In this document: piece after piece, positions 35,840 to 43,376 of the stretch | Layout: every line of letters begins with the position of its first letter | Position numbering within the stretch: position 1 is the stretch's first letter | Source of the DNA: RGDT01 sp964630925 | Lineage (GTDB): Bacteria > Planctomycetota > Planctomycetia > Gemmatales > Gemmataceae | Assembly (NCBI GenBank): GCA_964630925.1 | Contig: CAZVZK010000027.1 | Location: forward strand, 16,635-80,634 | Direction of reading: 5' to 3' | DNA: 64,000 bases | Position numbers and translations under genes: made by a program | The notes under the pieces: model-generated | Told to the model about the DNA's origin: nothing | The model's input: only the letters and a program-made list of their open reading frames with translations | The model's database searches: none

Positions 35840-37927
35840 ATGATCATGCTGCTCCTCTTCGCCGCCGGCCCGCCATCCGCGCAATTCTCCCCATCGATGG
35901 CCGGACAGACGGCCAACACCTGGGTCAAGCGCTCGCCGTGGCCGTGGACGCCGCCGTCGCCACGGCTGGGGTACGAGGGGACGCTCGATTACGATCCCAT
36001 CCACAAGAAGATCGTCCGCTGGGGCGGGCACAACCAGGGCGGCGGAGGCGAGCAGAACGCCGAGACGTGGTCCTTCGACCCCGTGTCGCTGCGCTGGCGG
36101 CATCAGGACAATAACGATGCGGCGCCCGGCATCTGCTGCGGGCAGCAGAACGTCTTCGCGCCCGACGTGGGGCGCTTCATCCGCTTCGCGGCGTTCTCGG
36201 GCAGTCACGGCTGGCAGTGGGGTCGGGAGATCGCGCTGAAGAACACCTCGGTGTGGGCGTTCGACACGGGCAGGAACGTCTGGCACGACCGCCGGCCCGT
36301 GCCGGAGCCGCGGACCTCGCCGCTGCGGTGCGCATCGTGGGACTCGGATCACGGGGTCATCGTCGTCTTCGGCGGCGAGGGCAACAGCGAGGGCACGCAG
36401 GTCTATGACCCGCACACGAACACCTGGACGCGCATGGATCCGCCGGAGCAGCCGGCATTCCGTTCGGGCGGGAACATGGCGTATGACGCCGCGAGGAGGC
36501 TGCACATCCTGTTCGGGTCGCAGTTCACCGAGGACAGGCACACCTGGGCGTATGACATCCGCACGAACCGGTGGACGAGCCTGAAGCCGGGGTCGCTGCC
36601 GCCGACGAACCAGAACGACGCCGTGCTGACGTATGATCCGCATAACAGGGTGATCCTGGCGGTGATCCGGCAGCAGGACGGCAAGGGCGAGGGGGCGAAA
36701 GCGCGGCTGGAGACGTGGGCATTCGACGCCGGGAAGCGGACGTGGGCGAAGATGAACCCGCCGCGCGAGCCGGACGCGACGGGCAGCCGGGCGCGGCTGT
36801 TGACGTTCCTGCCGGACCACGGGGTGGCGCTGCTGGAGAACCGCACGTCGAGGCCGGCGGAGCAGCAAATATGGACGTATCGGTATGCCCACGCGAAGAA
36901 GGCCGACCCGGCGCCGGCGCGGGCGCGGGCCGAGGTGGCGAAGGGCCGGGTGACGCTGCGGTGGGATCCCGTGCCGACGCGGCTGGTGGTGCTGCGTGGT
37001 GAGGGCGGGGTGCCGTGGCGTGTGAGTTACAAGAAGGTCGGCGAGGCGGCGGCCGGGGCGGAGTCGTTCGAGGACAGGGGGGTGAAGGCGGGGGTGGTGT
37101 ATTCGTATCGTCTGCAAGTGGAGGACGCGGACCTGCGCCTGGGGGCGATGACGCCGCCGGTGTGGGCGCGGCCTCCGGTGCCGGACTATCTGCAAGTCTC
37201 GGCGATGAAGGGGAGCGTCGAGCTGGCGTGGGTCGGCGACAACATCGATGGGATGGGCATCCACGTCGAGCGGGCGGTCGTCGAGGTGTACGCCGACGAC
37301 CAGCTCAAGGCGGTGAAGGCGCGGACGGCGCCGCTGGCGACGCCGAGCGTTGCGGCGATCCGGCGCATCGGGCCGTTCACGCGGCTGACCGACAAGCCGA
37401 TCACCGGCAAGACGTTCACCGACCGGATCGACCTGACGAGGCCGGCGGCCATCGCGGGGAAGGCGCTGTGGGAGCGGGAGCGGCCGAAGGCGGAGGTCGA
37501 CGCGGAGGGGAAGGGCTACGGGCTCGCCGTGTATGCGTACCGCATCCGGGCGGTGAACGCGCTGGGTGTCGAGGGCGGGCCGTCGGCGTATGCCCTGACG
37601 ATCCCGGCGCCGGTGCAATCCGTGGAGTCGCGGGAGCGCGGGACGGCGTGCGATCTGCGGTGGGCGAAGTCGGAGGCGAAGGGGCTGATGGGCTACCGGG
37701 TGTACCGCCTCGACGGGAGGTATGACAAGCAGCCGGTGACACGGCTGACGGCGGAGCCGGTGCGGGGCACGGAGTACACGGACAGGTCGGCGGGGAAGGT
37801 GGCGCGGCGGTATCACGTCATCGCGGTGGACGCCCTGGGGCAGGAGGGGCTGCCGTCGGCACCGGTGTGGTTCGAGCGCGAGTGGAAGGCGTTCTACAAG
37901 CCGTTCATCGGGGAGTGGCATCAGTGA
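35840..37927 (+). CDS. Exported Kelch-type beta-propeller with FN3-like repeats
   Basis: A 695-residue exported protein starting MIMLLLFAAGPPSAQ. The N-terminal half has Kelch-like blades with repeating W-F-D and G-N motifs (NAETWSFDPVSLRWRHQDN, TSVWAFDTGRNVWHDRRPVP, ETWAFDAGKRTWAKMNPP). The C-terminal half has fibronectin type III-like units (GVVYSYRLQVEDADLRLGAM, YAYRIRAVNALGVEGGPSAY, RRYHVIAVDALGQEGLPSAP). It probably sits in the periplasm or on the cell surface and may bind carbohydrate or protein. A repeat arm begins 18 bases after its stop. Confidence 0.82.
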   Translation: MIMLLLFAAGPPSAQFSPSMAGQTANTWVKRSPWPWTPPSPRLGYEGTLDYDPIHKKIVRWGGHNQGGGGEQNAETWSFDPVSLRWRHQDNNDAAPGICCGQQNVFAPDVGRFIRFAAFSGSHGWQWGREIALKNTSVWAFDTGRNVWHDRRPVPEPRTSPLRCASWDSDHGVIVVFGGEGNSEGTQVYDPHTNTWTRMDPPEQPAFRSGGNMAYDAARRLHILFGSQFTEDRHTWAYDIRTNRWTSLKPGSLPPTNQNDAVLTYDPHNRVILAVIRQQDGKGEGAKARLETWAFDAGKRTWAKMNPPREPDATGSRARLLTFLPDHGVALLENRTSRPAEQQIWTYRYAHAKKADPAPARARAEVAKGRVTLRWDPVPTRLVVLRGEGGVPWRVSYKKVGEAAAGAESFEDRGVKAGVVYSYRLQVEDADLRLGAMTPPVWARPPVPDYLQVSAMKGSVELAWVGDNIDGMGIHVERAVVEVYADDQLKAVKARTAPLATPSVAAIRRIGPFTRLTDKPITGKTFTDRIDLTRPAAIAGKALWERERPKAEVDAEGKGYGLAVYAYRIRAVNALGVEGGPSAYALTIPAPVQSVESRERGTACDLRWAKSEAKGLMGYRVYRLDGRYDKQPVTRLTAEPVRGTEYTDRSAGKVARRYHVIAVDALGQEGLPSAPVWFEREWKAFYKPFIGEWHQ

Positions 37928-37944
37928 TGGGGCGGCGCCAACAG

Positions 37945-38000
37945 CCACCCCACCCCCAGCCCCCTCCCCGAAACGGAGAGGGGGAGCCGGAAGAGTGTCG
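37945..38000. repeat. Solitary arm of the CCCCTCTCC repeat family
   Basis: The segment CCCCAGCCCCCTCCCCGAAA with the following CGGAGAGGGGG and GGAAGAG matches the arm pattern of the element at 20364-20557 but has no partner arm nearby. Confidence 0.7.
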
Positions 38001-38425
38001 AAGAGTGGCGGTGGGGAAGTGGGACCGTCGCTGGGCCGCGATAGCAAGTCGGGACGTGGGACACGGGTCGCGGCGGATTCTTTTTGATGTGAGGCACCGT
38101 GGTGGGGGTTGGCCGCCGGAGGCGGCCGGCTCTTGGCTTGCCTTGTTTGGTGCAAGGACGCCGAGAGGCCCCGGCGAGGCCGGCTTTGCGGCCGGGGCCG
38201 AGCGAGCGCAGCGAGCGTGGGACCGCACAAGGCGGGGGAGGGCGTGGACGTTGGATGCTCACGGGGTCGATGACATCGCGGTTGTCGGGGCGCGTGGCCG
38301 GCGGTGCGGAGCGGGTGAACTGGGAGGTGAGCCAGGAGAGGATGCCCATGTGGGCATCATGGGCGGGGGCGGTGGTGGTCAGCGAGGGGATGGGGATAGA
38401 CTGAGGGCGGGAGGAGGGCCTGGGC
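38001..38425. other. Gene-poor intergenic stretch
   Basis: No convincing gene. It contains palindromic tracts (GGCCGCCGGAGGCGGCCGG near 38112, GCCGGCTTTGCGGCC near 38178) and an alternating GAGCGAGCGCAGCGAGCG near 38200. The last bases should contain the leader of the TEAEWL-family gene. Such palindrome-rich filler may be repeat debris. Confidence 0.5.
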
Positions 38426-39145
38426 ATGACGGAGGCGGAATGGCTGGCGTGTGAAGAACCTACGCTGCTGACGCACCTTGAACGGGGCGGGGCGGCTACG
38501 AGAGACAGGAAGTTTTGGCTGTTCGCCGTCGAGAGCTGCCGGCGCGTTTGGGGCCTGATACGGCAGGCCTGCTGCCGCCGGGCCGTGGGCGAGGCCGAGC
38601 GGTTCGCGGACGGCGAGGTCCCGCGACAGCGGCTCGTCCAGAGTTGGGAGGAGATCTCGTCCGTCATGCGGAAGCGTCCGGGGGAGCCCGCGCCGGAGCG
38701 GACCGCCGCGGACAGGGCGGCCTTCTGGCTCACGGTCCACGCCGGGCACGCGCCAACGGCCGCCTGGAACGCCAGCCTCGACACGGCACTTGCCGTGGCG
38801 CACGCGGCCTTTCCCGAAGATGGCCGCGGCGTCTGGACGATCGACGCGCACTCAGAAAGGTGGAAGGCCGCCTATCGGGCCGAGCAGGCGGGGGAGGCGG
38901 CGGCCCTCCGCGACATCTTCGGCCCGCCACACTCGGCGGTGTCGCAATGCCCATCCCGGTCCCCCGATGTGGTGACGCTTGCTGGGCACATCTACCACGA
39001 CCGCGCATTCGGCCTTATGCCGGATCTCGCCGATGCGATGGAGGAGGCGGGCTGCACGGACGCCGATCTCCTCACACACCTGCGTTCGCCCGACCTGCAT
39101 GTTAGGGGGTGCTGGGCGTTGGACCTGGTGCTGGACAGGGGGTGA
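38426..39145 (+). CDS. TEAEWL-family protein of unknown function (second copy)
   Basis: A 239-residue paralogue of the protein at 30917. It shares MTEAEWLACEEPTLL, the block KFWLFAVESCRRVWGLI, and the C-terminal block ADAMEEAGCTDADLLTHLRS then HVRGCWALDLVLDRG. At the DNA level the last ~110 bases of the two genes are closely similar, including the final GGGGGTGA, which indicates fairly recent duplication or conversion, while the centres have diverged. A small FRPF-motif gene lies 21 bases downstream on the opposite strand, repeating the association seen at 30 kb. Function unknown. Confidence 0.8.
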   Translation: MTEAEWLACEEPTLLTHLERGGAATRDRKFWLFAVESCRRVWGLIRQACCRRAVGEAERFADGEVPRQRLVQSWEEISSVMRKRPGEPAPERTAADRAAFWLTVHAGHAPTAAWNASLDTALAVAHAAFPEDGRGVWTIDAHSERWKAAYRAEQAGEAAALRDIFGPPHSAVSQCPSRSPDVVTLAGHIYHDRAFGLMPDLADAMEEAGCTDADLLTHLRSPDLHVRGCWALDLVLDRG

Positions 39146-39166
39146 GGCCGTGACGCAGATCGGCGG

Positions 39167-39424
39167 CTACGCCTGGCCGTTGCCGCCGGAGGGGGCGGCC
39201 TCCAACTCCTCCAAGGCGACGATATGGACCCGCGCCAGCCGCGTGACCCGGTCGTAGATCGACGAGCCCTCGACGTTCGTGAAGCCGATCATGATGTCGC
39301 GCCGGCCGACGAATACGAGGTCGGGATGGCGGATGTCGTAGCGCAGCCCCTCGCCGGCGATGATCCGGAATGGCCGGAATGACCGCTCGCGCAGCCGGGC
39401 CTGGATGTCTTCTGGCGTCAGCAC
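39167..39424 (-). CDS. Small FRPF-motif protein
   Basis: An 85-residue relative of the proteins at 30339 and 30566: LRERSFRPFRIIAGEGLRYD, then IRHPDLVFVGRRDIMIGF. The GTG at 39424 is preferred since it yields (M)LTPEDIQARL, an N-terminus of the size of its relatives; ATGs at 39451 and 39475 are alternatives. It converges on the TEAEWL-family gene. Function unknown. Confidence 0.65.
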   Translation of the reverse strand: MLTPEDIQARLRERSFRPFRIIAGEGLRYDIRHPDLVFVGRRDIMIGFTNVEGSSIYDRVTRLARVHIVALEELEAAPSGGNGQA

Positions 39425-39643
39425 GGTGGCGGCCCTCTTCGCCCTGATCATACCGCGGGCGGCGGGGGCGTACAACCGCCGGCGGGTGTCGGCCGGTCAG
39501 GGCGTCCATGCCAGGCCGCGCCGGGGTGGGATCCGGCGCGGGCTGCCGAGAAGCGCCGGGATGTTGCTGAACTGCCACCGGTCCGCCTCTGGCACCGGTG
39601 CGATGAGCCGCCCTGTTGACCCGCAGCGCACCACCGGCAAGCG

Positions 39644-40699
39644 TCAATACCCGACGTACTTCGCATACAAGGTGCGCGCCCTGTCCTCGTCGCTCGTCCC
39701 CTTGATGATCGCCCGGCCGTCGGGGAAGACGGTGAACTCGTACTCGTCCACGTCGAACTTGAGCAGGAACTTGTTGAACGACACCTTGCCCATCGTCCCC
39801 AGGTGCCGCGCCATCTCCGCGAAGTCGAGCTTCGCCGGCTTGCGGTGCGACACCTGCACGGCGTTGCGCCCGCACAGGCTCGTCGTCTGCGAGCCGTGCT
39901 GGCCCTCCAGCCACTCGAATTGACGCCTCTGACAGCACGGGCAATCGACCGTGCCGAGCAGGCCGGCCACCTTCACCTTGCGGTGCTGGTTCTCCCACAC
40001 GTCGATGTACAGCAGCTCGCGCTGCACCATGTCCAGGTTGCCGGTCAGGATCTTGATCGCCTCCGTCGCCTGGATGCTGGAGACGATGTTGACGATGGGG
40101 CCGAGGACGCCCGCCGTCTCGCAGGTGCCCACCTCGCCCGGCGCCGGGGCCGCCTCGAACACGCAGCGCAGGCACGGCGTCTGCCCGGGGATGATCGGCA
40201 GCACGCTGCCGTGGCTGCCGACGCACCCGCCGTAGACCCACGGCTTGCCGAGCTTCACCGCCACGTCGTTGATGAGGTAGCGGACCTCGAAGTTGTCGGT
40301 GCCGTCGAGGATGAGGTCGGCGTCCTTGCACAGGCCCTCGATGTTGGTGCGGTCGATGTCCGCGACGACCGGCTCGACGGTGACGGCGGAGTTGATCGCG
40401 CGGAGCTTCTTGGCGGCGGCCTCGGCCTTGGGCATGTTCTCCGCCACGTCGGCCTCGTCGAACAGCACCTGGCGCTGGAGGTTCGACGTCTCGACGAAGT
40501 CCCTGTCGATGATGCGGACGGAGCCGACGCCGGCGCGGACGAGGCAGTTGGCGAGGACGGTGCCGAGGGCGCCGCAGCCGGCGAGCGTGACACGCGAGGC
40601 GAGGAGTTTCTCCTGGCCGGCCTCGCCGACGCCGTAGAAACGCATCTGCCGGCTGTATCGTTCCAGGGACGGTTTCACTTGCTGATGACTCCCGCTCAT
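39644..40699 (-). CDS. ThiF/MoeB/HesA-family adenylyltransferase
   Basis: A 351-residue E1-like enzyme that should adenylate the C-terminus of a small sulfur carrier (ThiS or MoaD) for thiamine or molybdopterin synthesis. Visible features are the start block YSRQMRFYGVGEAGQEKL, the nucleotide-binding GCGALGT, the conserved DRDFVETSNLQRQVLF, the TDNFEVRYLIND segment, and zinc-binding pairs PCLRC and CPCC. The C-terminus (FPDGRAIIKGTSDEDRARTL) is typical of ThiF-type proteins. ATG at 40697 is chosen because it opens directly before the family N-terminus. No ThiS/MoaD gene is adjacent, so ThiF and MoeB cannot be separated. Confidence 0.9.
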   Translation of the reverse strand: MSGSHQQVKPSLERYSRQMRFYGVGEAGQEKLLASRVTLAGCGALGTVLANCLVRAGVGSVRIIDRDFVETSNLQRQVLFDEADVAENMPKAEAAAKKLRAINSAVTVEPVVADIDRTNIEGLCKDADLILDGTDNFEVRYLINDVAVKLGKPWVYGGCVGSHGSVLPIIPGQTPCLRCVFEAAPAPGEVGTCETAGVLGPIVNIVSSIQATEAIKILTGNLDMVQRELLYIDVWENQHRKVKVAGLLGTVDCPCCQRRQFEWLEGQHGSQTTSLCGRNAVQVSHRKPAKLDFAEMARHLGTMGKVSFNKFLLKFDVDEYEFTVFPDGRAIIKGTSDEDRARTLYAKYVGY

Positions 40700-40834
40700 T
40701 TCGGACGCCAAAGAGACATTGTATCGGCGCGGCGGCCGACGCGGGAGAGTTGGAAGCGCGGCCGTGCCCGTCACGCGGGGCAGGGCGAGCAGAACAAGAG
40801 GCAGTGGTCGCCCGACCCGGAACGAGTGACAGCG

Positions 40835-41062
40835 ATGAGCGACAAGGCGAAGACCCCGAAATCCGCCTGGCGGCACGCCGCCGTGATCGGCCTGGCCGTC
40901 GGCCTGGCCCTGCCGTTGTCCCAGGGGGTCGCGGCCAACACCGAGCGGGTCGTCGGCCCCTGGCCGGCGTTCGCTCTGGGCCTGCTGGCGGCGGCCATCG
41001 CCGGCGCGCTGGCGGGCCTGGCTCTGGGCCTGCTCGCGTTGCGCACCAGGAAGGCGGCCTGA
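40835..41062 (+). CDS. Small two-helix membrane protein
   Basis: A 75-residue protein with two hydrophobic segments (HAAVIGLAVGLALPLSQGVA and AFALGLLAAAIAGALAGLAL), charged ends, and Gly/Ala-rich helices. No family is recognised. It is divergent from the ThiF-like gene. Length, charge pattern and a start following a free stretch support it as a real gene, but small hydrophobic frames can also arise by chance in this composition. Confidence 0.55.
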   Translation: MSDKAKTPKSAWRHAAVIGLAVGLALPLSQGVAANTERVVGPWPAFALGLLAAAIAGALAGLALGLLALRTRKAA

Positions 41063-41212
41063 CGCCGTTTCCGGTGTGCAAGTTCGGGCCGCATCCTGGG
41101 TAACTCTTACACGCCACACACGGCACCCTGGCCGGGCCGCGCCGGCCCGCTCACTCCCAAACGCCTTGTCCGACAATCCCTTGCGTCCTGAACGAAGCAG
41201 GCGGGCCGAGTC

Positions 41213-41228
41213 TGGCACGCGGGGTGCA
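41213..41228 (+). promoter_or_regulatory. Sigma-54-type -24/-12 promoter
   Basis: TGGCACGCGGGGTGCA matches the RpoN consensus TGGCAC-N5-TTGC closely, with GG and GC separated by exactly 10 bases. Transcription would start near 41240. No open frame with a credible start follows on this strand before the terminator at 41315. An enhancer-binding site was not identified. Confidence 0.6.
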
Positions 41229-41239
41229 TTGGAGTAGTG

Positions 41240-41348
41240 CAACAAAACCCCTCGGGCCGCATCCGCCGGCCCGCCCCTCACACCCCACAGCCTTTCCCCC
41301 GACTCATCCCCGAAGGCCGCCGGCCCCCGCCGGCGGCCTCTTCTTTTT
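41240..41348 (+). ncRNA. Candidate sigma-54-dependent small RNA
   Basis: A roughly 110-base interval bounded by a -24/-12 promoter and a strong intrinsic terminator, without a credible gene. It contains CTCGGGCC and GGCCCG segments that could form an internal stem, and a C-rich single-stranded-looking central part. The existence of the transcript is inferred from the two signals only. Confidence 0.4.
41315..41348 (+). terminator. Intrinsic terminator, plus strand
   Basis: A perfect 10-bp stem GGCCGCCGGC / GCCGGCGGCC with a CCCC loop, followed by TCTTCTTTTT. It is one of the clearest rho-independent terminators in the window. It would end the candidate small RNA and possibly the transcript of the small membrane gene at 40835. 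Confidence 0.85.
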
Positions 41349-41368
41349 CCTCACCCCGAGGCCCGCGG

Positions 41369-41409
41369 AAAAAACGCGGGCGGCCGGTGGCATGTCGCCA
41401 TCGGCCGCC
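41369..41409 (-). terminator. Intrinsic terminator of the GEEGG-repeat gene
   Basis: A 13-bp stem (41379-41391 with 41397-41409, one G-U pair) around a 5-base loop; on the minus strand it is followed four bases later by TTTTTT. It lies 23 bases beyond the stop of the GEEGG-repeat gene and faces the plus-strand terminator. Confidence 0.8.
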
Positions 41410-41431
41410 CTCGCGTCATCCGATCCGAAAG

Positions 41432-41893
41432 TCACTCCTTCTTGGCGCCCTCCTCGCCGACGGCGAGGGTGGTGGCGACGGGGGGGCCGATCTTGACGGG
41501 GGGCTTGACGCCGCCCTCCTCGCCGAGCGCCTTGGTGGACATGATGGGGCCGCCCGCCTCGCGGAGGGCCTTCGTCGCGCCGCCCTCCTCGCCGACGGCC
41601 AGGGTGGTGATCCTGGGACCGCCGTCCTCGCCGACGGCGCCGGTCACCACGGGGGGCTTGCCGCCCGTCTCAGAGGGGATGAGGGCCTTGGTCACCTTGC
41701 CGCCCTCCTCGCCGACGCGCTCCGTCGTGGGCTCGGGGCTAGGCGGCGCGATGCCGACGCGGTTGCTGGGCGGGGCGGCGGCGTTGGCCAGAGACGTGAA
41801 GCCGAAGTAGCCGGCGACGGCGGCGAACATGCCGAGGATGCCGCGGCGGGTGCTGCCGGCCGGCTCGTTGATCCCATCGAACGGATGACGCAT
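41432..41893 (-). CDS. Exported GEEGG-repeat protein
   Basis: A 153-residue protein. The N-terminus STRRGILGMFAAVAGYFGFT resembles a Tat signal and ends near ANAAA. The mature part is built from about five imperfect ~20-residue repeats centred on G-E-E/D-G-G, such as ERVGEEGGKVTKAL, GAVGEDGGPRITT, LAVGEEGGATKAL, KALGEEGGVKPPV and LAVGEEGAKKE. Similar short GEEGG proteins are known to me as planctomycete-specific hypotheticals. Acidic repeats might bind cations; no function is established. The start at 41891 gives a sensible signal; the frame is open further upstream. Confidence 0.8.
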   Translation of the reverse strand: MRHPFDGINEPAGSTRRGILGMFAAVAGYFGFTSLANAAAPPSNRVGIAPPSPEPTTERVGEEGGKVTKALIPSETGGKPPVVTGAVGEDGGPRITTLAVGEEGGATKALREAGGPIMSTKALGEEGGVKPPVKIGPPVATTLAVGEEGAKKE

Positions 41894-42147
41894 GACGATA
41901 CCCCTCATTCGGTTGACGCGGAAACGAAGACCCCGTTGGGGGGCCTCCTCCCTTAGTACAGATACGACGGGCGAGGGAGGGGGACGGATTGCAGCGGTGC
42001 TGTTTTTTCGGAGTCGGCGCGTCCACGCCGGCCCTCTCCTGGCCGGTCGAAACACACTCCAAATCGTTGTTCTGACGGGAGTTAGCCCTCGCGTGCGCGC
42101 TCGGTTTCTGGTACACTACACCCTCGTCCGACAGCGTCGGAGAGACC

Positions 42148-43332
42148 ATGGCAAAGGAAGACAAATTCGGCGAATACAGCTCCGAACACTTCCAGGTCCT
42201 GCGGAACGCGGATCACATCCGCCAGCGCCCCGGCATGTACATCGGCGACACCGGCGCGCACGGGCTGCACCACCTCGTCTACGAGCTGATCTATAACGCG
42301 GTGGACGAGGCACAGGCGGGCTATTGCAAGAACATCGTCGTCAAGGCGCACGCCGACGAGAGCTGCAGCGTCGGCGACGACGGGCGCGGCATCCCGGCCG
42401 AGATGCACGCCGGCGAGGGGCGGCCCGTGCTGGAGGTCGTCATGACCAGCACCGGCACGAGCGGCAAATTCGACAGGGGGGCCTACAAGGTCTCGCTCGG
42501 CCTGCACGGCATGGGCCTCAAGGCGGTCAACGCCCTCAGCGAGCGGACGGAGGCCGTGGTGCAGCGGGGCGGGCGCACCTACCGGCAGGAGTACGAGCGG
42601 GGCAAGGCGACGACGGGGATCAAGGACATCGGGGCCAGTGAGCGCACCGGCACGACGATCCACTTCTGGCCGGACCCGCAGATCTTCCACGACGCGAAGC
42701 TGGTATTCGAAATGCTGGAGTCGCGCTGCCGCGAGCTGTGCTTCCTCAACAAGGGCCTGGCGATGCGCCTCGTGGACGAGCGCAGCGGCAAGGAGCAGCA
42801 GTTCAAGTACGACGGCGGCCTTGCCGACCTGCTGACGTGGCACACCCAGAACCTCACGCCCGTCTGCGCCCCCATCACCGGGGACATCGAAACGGAGGAG
42901 GGCCGGGCCAGCATCGCTTTCGCCTGGTACGAGGACGCGGGCGAGTCCATCCGCTGTTACTGCAACTGCGGGTACGTCCTGCGCGGCGAGCATCTGCGCG
43001 GCATCCGCTCCGCAAGGACGCGCCACGCCGTTGACCTGGGGCCGCGCCTGCCGGCGTTGCGCGACGCCCTCGCCGGCCGCGTGACGTTCGCGGATGTCGC
43101 GAGGATGGGGTTCGTCGCCGTCATCTCCTTCGAGCTGGCGGACCCGATGTACGGCGCGCCGACGAGGGACCTCCTCAACAACACCGAGGCGTTCCGCCTC
43201 AGCGTCGCCCTCGTCCGCCAATGCCTGGAGCGGTTCGCGCAGGAACGCCCCGACGACGCCCGCGCCGTCGAGGCGTTCCTGATCGCGGCCCACATCGATC
43301 CGAAGACCGGCGCCCCGAACGTCTTGGTTTGA
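42148..43332 (+). CDS. Stand-alone GyrB-like ATPase/transducer, no TOPRIM domain
   Basis: A 394-residue homologue of the N-terminal 43-kDa half of DNA gyrase subunit B. The GHKL ATP site is present: E46 and N50 in YELIYNAVDEA, D77 in VGDDGRGIP, and the G-loop GLHGMGLKAVNALSE. The transducer domain follows, but the segment for the QTK loop reads ADPMYGAPTRDLL, so the ATP-contacting Lys of QTK is Arg. The protein ends where the 43-kDa domain ends, with no TOPRIM or C-terminal region and no sign of one downstream. It is therefore a paralogue, not the housekeeping gyrase. It may bind or hydrolyse ATP in an unknown complex. Starts MAKEDKFGEY after an untranslated leader. Confidence 0.88.
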   Translation: MAKEDKFGEYSSEHFQVLRNADHIRQRPGMYIGDTGAHGLHHLVYELIYNAVDEAQAGYCKNIVVKAHADESCSVGDDGRGIPAEMHAGEGRPVLEVVMTSTGTSGKFDRGAYKVSLGLHGMGLKAVNALSERTEAVVQRGGRTYRQEYERGKATTGIKDIGASERTGTTIHFWPDPQIFHDAKLVFEMLESRCRELCFLNKGLAMRLVDERSGKEQQFKYDGGLADLLTWHTQNLTPVCAPITGDIETEEGRASIAFAWYEDAGESIRCYCNCGYVLRGEHLRGIRSARTRHAVDLGPRLPALRDALAGRVTFADVARMGFVAVISFELADPMYGAPTRDLLNNTEAFRLSVALVRQCLERFAQERPDDARAVEAFLIAAHIDPKTGAPNVLV

Positions 43333-43376
43333 CTTCAGGCGAGCGGGCCCGCGAGGGGCCCGAGTCAGCCTTCGGG

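Noticed and set aside
35207..38230. A 1007-residue open frame on the minus strand
   Set aside because: It crosses the Nudix and Kelch genes in other frames and is mostly Arg/Pro low complexity; a shadow frame.
41237..41956. Open frame starting GTG just after the sigma-54-type promoter
   Set aside because: It runs through both terminators and antisense to the GEEGG gene, with Pro/Arg-rich low complexity; a non-coding RNA is the simpler reading.
42148..43332. The GyrB-like gene as a truncated housekeeping gyrB
   Set aside because: The end coincides with a natural domain boundary, the frame is intact, and no TOPRIM remnant follows; a separate paralogue fits better.
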